The notes beneath the pieces were generated by a model, which saw only the letters and a list, made by a program, of their open reading frames with translations, ran no database searches and was not told where the DNA came from. DNA of 64,000 bases from Xylanibacter caecicola. Lineage in GTDB: Bacteria; Bacteroidota; Bacteroidia; Bacteroidales; Bacteroidaceae. The DNA lies in contig NZ_JABKKJ010000001.1 in assembly GCF_013166515.1 (NCBI RefSeq), positions 248,001 to 312,000 on the forward strand, in the 5' to 3' direction. Positions 59,370-64,000 of the stretch are shown here, one piece after another; positions within the stretch are counted from its first letter, which is position 1; each line of letters begins with the position of its first letter. A program made the translations under genes and the position numbers.

Positions 59370-60631
59370 ATGGAGAACAGACAAGTAAAAAACGCACTCT
59401 TGTATCAGGATGCAGAGAATGCGGACATTTTGACACCCAGTTGCTTTATTTCACCTGCTCGTCACTTAGTATTGATGACAGAAGATTGTATATGATAAGC
59501 GATCGTGACGGACATCCCAACGTGTGGATGCGCGACCTGCATACCGGTGATGAGCGTATGATAACAGCCAATACCGGCGGCATACTTAAAAGCTATGTAT
59601 ATTTTGCCGGCGTGCAAGACAAGGGACTCGGTAAGGCGAGCGTATGCCTCGACCCACACCGCGACATAATATATTTCATACAAGACGACAAGATTTGCAA
59701 GGCAGAACCCGACGGCAAGATTACCGTATTGAACATCGTTCCCGACCACCGCATGACAGCCTTTACACATGTCAGTGACGACGGCAAGTTGCTTTGCGTG
59801 CCCATGACAGACGGGCGTTGCCTTGACTTCGATCCCGATACCGAAGGCTCCGGACTTGACAAACGTCCCGTATATGATATCGACGGACGCGTGCAGGAGG
59901 AAAATCTCAGCAGTTATCTCTGCGTTTATGATACGGCAACGGGCGAGCGGCTCTATGAGAAACGTGTGCCCAAATGCTGGATTACCCACGTGCAGTTTAA
60001 CCCCGTTAACCCCGATATTATAATGTTCAACCACGAGTGGAGCAGCTTTGACTGTGGCATTCGCCGCATCTGGCTTTACAATCATGCCACCGACGAGGTT
60101 ACGCGCGTTCGCACCGAGGGCGAAGACACCCTTGGCGATACATGCGGATATCCTCGCCGTGCCGCCGATTGGGTATGCCACGAGATGTGGAGTGACGACG
60201 GCAATTTCATAATATACCATGGCGGATATGCCGACGGACCTGCCATGGTTGGACGTTATGAACTGTCCACACACCGATATTGGGAGATAGCCTTGCCCGA
60301 AGAGTACAACGCATACGGACATTTCACAATGGATCACAACCAAATACTTTGCTGTGACGGATATTTCAAATTCACGGATGAACAAAAGCCGGTACGGGAA
60401 AACAGCACCGACAACGGTCCCGACCCTCACAAGAAAGACGGTGAATACATCTCGCGTGTTGTTCCCGATTGGGATAAAGGAAAGTTAGAATGGATACCGC
60501 TGTGCAAGCACAAGAGCGACTGGTTGGGACAGGATGCTCATCCGCATCCCATATACAGTCACAGAGGCGATAAGATATACTTCAATGCCCGTACCGATAA
60601 GGATGTTGAAGTGTTCTGTGTAGAGGTGTAA
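59370..60631 (+). CDS. ogl: Oligogalacturonate lyase (PL22), frameshifted near the N-terminus
   Basis: The main frame (59363-60631) encodes a seven-bladed beta-propeller PL22 enzyme: LLYFTCSSLSIDDRRLYMISD, RVPKCWITHVQFNP, FNHEWSSFDC, DWVCHEMWSDDG and WLGQDAHPHP with metal-ligand histidines. It cleaves unsaturated di- and oligogalacturonides in the cytosol or periplasm (no signal peptide seen). This frame has no ATG before 59492, inside the first blade. An ATG at 59370 in another frame reads MENRQVK into a six-A run (59387-59392); one base of slip there gives MENRQVKKRTLVSGCRECGH, a sensible N-terminus. Either an A-tract indel, a sequencing error, or programmed -1 slippage at A-AAA-AAC. Confidence 0.85.
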
Positions 60632-60696
60632 GCATTCTTATTCCGGACTTTATATCAGTTCTGTAGGTGATAGTCGTTTGCCACTTTGGCAGACTG

Positions 60697-61407
60697 TCAC
60701 CTCATAATCATCACTATCCTTACATTCTTTCGGCGAGACATCTCCCCCGGATTGGTGCCGGGCTTTCCTTCCGGTACCGGCATACCGTGGCGGGCATAAA
60801 AACGTTTCCAATAGTCGGGAATGGTTCCTGTCTCGTCCCGGAATGTCATGGGAACGGTATCAAAGATAAGGTTCTTGTCTTTGTCTACAAAACTCAATTG
60901 TACCAGTTCACTGCAATAAATCTCTTTGTTATCGGGCAGATATAGACTGTCGTATCTGCTTCCGATAAAACGTGACACACGGTAAAGAGACACATCGAAG
61001 TCGAGATTGCTTGTGACACGTCCCACAGCCACAGGTCGGCAGGTGCTGCCGGATGCTCCACGAACCATAAACGAGTCTATCGGAGTTATACATACTCCAC
61101 GACCCGGTAATGCTTCTATCACCGACGGCTTGCCACCGAGTCGGGCAAACACACCTACATGGTCTATGTTCATGCCTGCCACACCACGGGTGACATCGGT
61201 AATGGCATTTGCCGAGCGTGACGATTGGAACAGCAGATCGCAATCGTGCAGATTGTCCACCGCCATACTCCATGGCACGGTGGCACACCGTATTTCTGCC
61301 GTATCACCTTTAATACTGTCAATACGTTCTGAATTTTCAGCCGAAACAGTGTATGTGTTCATGCACAGAGTGAATATAAATACTGTGATTAAACTAATTC
61401 TATCCAT
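60697..61407 (-). CDS. YiiX/YebB-like permuted NlpC/P60 cysteine hydrolase
   Basis: 236 residues with an N-terminal hydrophobic signal (MDRISLITVFIFTLCMNTYTVSA). CDLLFQSS, NIDHVGVFAR and EIYCSELVQLSF supply the circularly permuted papain-like active site (His in DHVGVF, Cys in YCSELV). Family members hydrolyse amide or ester bonds in peptidoglycan or lipid-like substrates; the substrate here is unknown. The start at 61407 is preferred to a far upstream ATG that would translate a promoter-like region. Confidence 0.82.
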   Translation of the reverse strand: MDRISLITVFIFTLCMNTYTVSAENSERIDSIKGDTAEIRCATVPWSMAVDNLHDCDLLFQSSRSANAITDVTRGVAGMNIDHVGVFARLGGKPSVIEALPGRGVCITPIDSFMVRGASGSTCRPVAVGRVTSNLDFDVSLYRVSRFIGSRYDSLYLPDNKEIYCSELVQLSFVDKDKNLIFDTVPMTFRDETGTIPDYWKRFYARHGMPVPEGKPGTNPGEMSRRKNVRIVMIMR

Positions 61408-61429
61408 AACTTCCCGAAAATTGTTGAAA

Positions 61430-61437
61430 CAAAGATA
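61430..61437 (-). promoter_or_regulatory. -7 box of the YiiX-like gene
   Basis: Minus-strand TATCTTTG 23 bases before the ATG; no TTG at a normal distance. Confidence 0.4.
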
Positions 61438-61490
61438 ACATTTTATACCGATAAACGGTATGCAATGTCTTAGAAACATCATAAAAAGCG

Positions 61491-61600
61491 TATCTTTGCA
61501 TAAGATAAGCTGCACCTCGGCAATTTGAAACAAGTTTCATTGCGCTCGGTTTGCATTATCTTTGCATAAGATAAGCCGCGCCTCGGCAATCGAAAACGAA
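61491..61600 (+). repeat. 66-bp promoter-bearing repeat, copy upstream of the beta-helix gene
   Basis: TATCTTTGCATAAGATAAGC occurs at 61491 and again at 61557, 66 bases apart; between are CACCTCGGCAATTTGAAAC and AAGTTTCATTGCGCTCGG. The second TATCTTTG (61557-61564), with TTT 19 bases upstream, is a good candidate for the promoter of the gene starting at 61633. Inverted relative to the copy at 36.9 kb. Confidence 0.75.
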
Positions 61601-61632
61601 TTATATCCGATAACTTAAAACAAAGAACAGAA

Positions 61633-63045
61633 ATGAGAAAGATTATTCTTACATTCCTTGCTACAGTAGTGACCATGAACAACATCATGGCGGGTGATTT
61701 CAAGACTACAGGAAACGGTACCGTGTGGACAATGACTATGCTGGCAGAGACAGCAGGGACGGGAGTTGTCAAGACAGAAGCGAAGACGTTCAAAATGACC
61801 GGCAACGTGGAGATAGCACAAGGCGACAAGTTCAAGATAGAAGAGGGGATAAAGGTTATGATGGGCGACAACATCAGACTGACAATATGTGGAGATGCCG
61901 ACTTCAGAGCCGGAGAACGCGTTCTTTTCACCGCTTCCGACGACACGTCGAAACCATACGGCATTTTCGTGGACAACGATCAAAGTGTTACATACTTTAC
62001 CAACATCGACTTTGAATATGCCGGGCTGAAGAACTTCGGCGCCTTCGGTCTCGAGGCAGACAACTGCACATTTACACGTCACAACGCAGTATCAGGCTCA
62101 TCGGCACTTAATATGGGAACAAGCGGAGCCGAGTTCCGCATAACAAACTGTACATTTACCGAGTGTGCAAAAAGCGCCATTGGGGGAGCAGCCAATTATA
62201 TGACGCCCGTTACGATAGAAAACTGTACGATGACAGGCAACGGTACAGCCAATATGAACACTCCGCAGATAAACCTCACCACGGCGGCACAAGTGGTGAT
62301 ACGCAACTGCCGGATAACGGGCAACCCGGCACACAATATGGTGGGAGGCATTGTGGTGTCAAACCTTGTAGGGCTGACAGGCGAACTCAATACGCTCATC
62401 GAGGGCAACGAGATAAGGGACAACCGCTTCGGACTGGCAACATATTGTGAACAGACAGCCACGATAAAAAACAACATCATCGTGAACAACAACCATGAGA
62501 CAAATCCTAACAACGGCGGCAGCGGTATCAATATCTACGACCCGTATAAAACACAGAGCACCATTATAACCGGAAATTACATCGAGGGCAACCTGTGGGG
62601 CATAACCATAATCGGAGGTCGTGACGTCAACGTTGGAAAGACCGAGAACAAGAACGCCGCCGACTATAACCCCGGGCTCAACGTCTTTCTTAACAATGGT
62701 TTCGGCGGCACCATATACGACTTGTATAATAATTCCGGCAACACTGTATACGCGCAGGGCAACCACTGGAAAAGCGTGGCAACGCAAGACCGCGAGAGTA
62801 TAGAGACTGTAGTGTTCCACAAGAACGACAATTCTGCTCTCGGCGAGGTGATATTCATGCCGGCTCTCGATACCGACCCCACAGCCGTCGATGCCATTAC
62901 CGCAAGCGATACCCGCACAATGATATACACACTTGACGGCAATGTCATTAATACGGCAGATACCGGAGAACTTCCTCGTGGAATATATATCATCAAGACT
63001 TTTGCAGGCAATACTGCAACTATACGCAAGATTGCCGTGAAGTGA
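61633..63045 (+). CDS. Secreted parallel beta-helix protein with T9SS-like tail
   Basis: 470 residues: signal peptide ending about residue 20 (NNIMAGD), then a right-handed beta-helix with NCTF / NCTM / NCRI / GNEI / NNIIVNN / GNYI turns (about 90-390), as in pectate lyases and polygalacturonases. No catalytic site of a known family stands out, so enzyme activity is uncertain. The C-terminus (MIYTLDGNVINTADTG, LPRGIYIIKTFAGNTATIRKIAVK) looks like a type A T9SS sorting tail. It lies near the PL22 gene, consistent with a role on pectin. Confidence 0.78.
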   Translation: MRKIILTFLATVVTMNNIMAGDFKTTGNGTVWTMTMLAETAGTGVVKTEAKTFKMTGNVEIAQGDKFKIEEGIKVMMGDNIRLTICGDADFRAGERVLFTASDDTSKPYGIFVDNDQSVTYFTNIDFEYAGLKNFGAFGLEADNCTFTRHNAVSGSSALNMGTSGAEFRITNCTFTECAKSAIGGAANYMTPVTIENCTMTGNGTANMNTPQINLTTAAQVVIRNCRITGNPAHNMVGGIVVSNLVGLTGELNTLIEGNEIRDNRFGLATYCEQTATIKNNIIVNNNHETNPNNGGSGINIYDPYKTQSTIITGNYIEGNLWGITIIGGRDVNVGKTENKNAADYNPGLNVFLNNGFGGTIYDLYNNSGNTVYAQGNHWKSVATQDRESIETVVFHKNDNSALGEVIFMPALDTDPTAVDAITASDTRTMIYTLDGNVINTADTGELPRGIYIIKTFAGNTATIRKIAVK

Positions 63046-63099
63046 TTAAAAAGGACACAAATGCGAACCCTGTTATAGTTCCATAAAAATGCGAATAAT

Positions 63100-63125
63100 G
63101 TGAGTTTGACGAATTTATTTTCCTT
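63100..63125. repeat. GTGAGTTTGACGAATTTATTTTCC word, first copy
   Basis: GTGAGTTTGACGAATTTATT (63101 onward) recurs as GTGAGTCCGACGAATTCATA near 63626 and inverted near 63816-63833, so related words flank the tandem array between them. Confidence 0.55.
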
Positions 63126-63184
63126 GTCAAACTACCCCGGGACGGTGTATGAAAACTTAAAACATGCTGTACGGGTTTCTCCGG

Positions 63185-63536
63185 CATATGCGTTACGTTT
63201 CTATCTCATATGAGATGAAAATGTAACGCATATGAGATGGAAATGTAACGCATATGAGATAGAATCGTAACGCATATGAGATAGAATCGTAACGCATATG
63301 AGATAGAATCGTAACGCATATGAGATAGAAATCTGTAGCATATGGTAGAGAAATCTGTAGCATATGGTAGAGAAATCTGTAGCATATGGTAGAGAAATCT
63401 GTAGCATATGGTAGAGAAATCTGTAGCATATGGTAGAGAAATCTGTAGCATATAGTAGAGAAATCTGTAGCATATAGTACAGGAATCTGTAGCATATAGT
63501 ACAGAAATCTCCGGCATATGCTATGGAAATCTGTAA
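63185..63536. repeat. 22-bp tandem repeat, array 5 (16 units)
   Basis: CATAT anchors fall at 63185, 63207, 63229 and so on every 22 bases to 63515. Two homogenised blocks are seen: units GTAACGCATATGAGATAGAATC-like (to about 63330) and units TGTAGCATATGGTAGAGAAATC-like (to about 63510), with edge units GGCATATG at both ends. No spacers, so not CRISPR; all three minus frames stay open because of the period, not because of coding. Confidence 0.93.
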
Positions 63537-63617
63537 CACCTGTTTAAGGATGCCATGCAATGTCCTTAAATATCGGATACAAGTCCGGCTGTGATAAAAA
63601 ACGCCTGACTCACGTTA

Positions 63618-63833
63618 AATAGTGAGTCCGACGAATTCATATTCCCTATTATATTACAAACCATCCCAGCCCCTCCTTTGGAAAAGGAGGGGACACGCAG
63701 GAGGTATTCAATTAAAAAAGGTGATGTATAATATAAACATACATATTATATATATGTAAGGTGTCCGCACAGCGTCCCCTCCTTTTCCAAAGGAGGGGCA
63801 GGGGTGGTTTGTCTGATTCGTCGAACTCACATT
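63618..63833. repeat. Nested inverted repeat with CCCCTCCTTT core
   Basis: AAACCATCCCAGCCCCTCCT plus TTGGAAAAGGAGGGGAC (about 63657-63694) pairs with GTCCCCTCCTTTTCCAAAGG plus AGGGGCAGGGGTGGTTT (about 63774-63811). Outer words GTGAGTCCGACGAATTC and GATTCGTCGAACTCAC also pair. The loop of about 80 bases has no gene. Confidence 0.8.
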
Positions 63834-63908
63834 AAATATCATAAGTACCGTACTGATGATATTGTTCGATGATGTTAAGACAAACACATAGATAAATTGC
63901 AAATAGAT

Positions 63909-63950
63909 AAAGCGTAACGAATAGACATGCCTGACATTCGTTACGCTTTT
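63909..63950. terminator. Bidirectional terminator near the window end
   Basis: AAAGCGTAACGAAT (63909-63922) and ATTCGTTACGCTTT (63936-63949) pair perfectly, with a T-run on either strand. The gene it serves is probably beyond the right edge. Apart from this and the repeats, 63046-64000 holds no credible gene. Confidence 0.75.
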
Positions 63951-64000
63951 GTCTTATGTGTGGCGTATCCGGTATAAATAAAGTTCCCGAACCTTTCAAA

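Noticed and set aside
59304..59495. Independent 63-residue gene before the oligogalacturonate lyase
   Set aside because: Its MENRQVK start joins the lyase frame by a one-base slip at an A tract; the remainder is out-of-frame lyase sequence.
63185..63536. CRISPR array
   Set aside because: Units are contiguous 22-bp repeats with no unique spacers, and no cas gene is near.
63193..63560. Repeat protein encoded on the minus strand
   Set aside because: Three frames are open at once because a 22-bp period cycles through all frames without a stop; no start signal or non-repetitive domain accompanies them.

Overview
The window looks like chromosomal DNA of a Bacteroidota bacterium, most likely Prevotella or a close relative. 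The grounds are: promoters of the TTG-N19/20-TAnnTTTG type upstream of many genes, almost no Shine-Dalgarno sequences, lipoproteins with an SCSDD-type lipobox, a NigD-like protein, type IX secretion tails, a zinc-free L36, and an S10-spc-alpha ribosomal cluster in the Bacteroidota order. No transposase, integrase, phage gene or CRISPR array is visible. One tRNA is present (Leu-CAA).

Layout. 0-3.2 kb: minus-strand operon of a porin-like barrel, an imelysin lipoprotein and a DUF1111 di-haem protein cut by the window edge. 3.4-5.2 kb: low-molecular-weight tyrosine phosphatase and two hexapeptide acetyltransferases. 5.4-8.0 kb: NigD-like lipoprotein, ECF sigma factor and a protein joining a cytoplasmic head, an inner-membrane helix and an outer-membrane barrel (Dma-like anti-sigma factor). 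8.4-25.5 kb: mostly housekeeping genes (Fic protein, tRNA-Leu, manC, HIT, greA, UPF0597/CdsB, dsbD, an RluA-type synthase, eno, an SF1 helicase, argS, an S23-type four-helix bundle, RNase H, an AraC regulator). 25.5-36 kb: a carbohydrate block (CE7 esterase, PL9 and PL10 pectate lyases, a 1449-residue T9SS adhesin), then ribD. 37.9-40.3 kb: trpS, DUF3467 and a small barrel. 40.8-59 kb: rpsL-rpsG-fusA and the continuous S10-spc-alpha cluster from rpsJ to rplQ, including secY, map, infA and rpoA. 59.4-63 kb: PL22 oligogalacturonate lyase with an apparent N-terminal frameshift, a YiiX-like hydrolase and a secreted beta-helix protein with a T9SS-like tail.

Together the CE7, PL9, PL10 and PL22 enzymes form a plausible pectin route: deacetylation, endo/exo lysis of homogalacturonan, then oligogalacturonide cleavage. 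It is split by housekeeping genes rather than packed in one classical PUL, and no SusC/SusD pair is in the window.

The most unusual content is between genes. Five separate arrays (about 4.6, 18.9, 26.9, 37.3 and 63.2 kb) keep an exact 22-bp period although their unit sequences differ. Four of them share T-run/A-run dyads in which paired bases change together. Other families are 7-bp TTAAGAA/ATTATAA and 9-bp CTATAGGTC arrays in inverted layouts, GTGGCTTGCGCCAC elements bordered by GGAGATAA runs, a 66-bp repeat carrying a promoter -7 box, and paired GTAGGGA..TCC palindromes. Several of these run into the start or stop codons of neighbouring genes.
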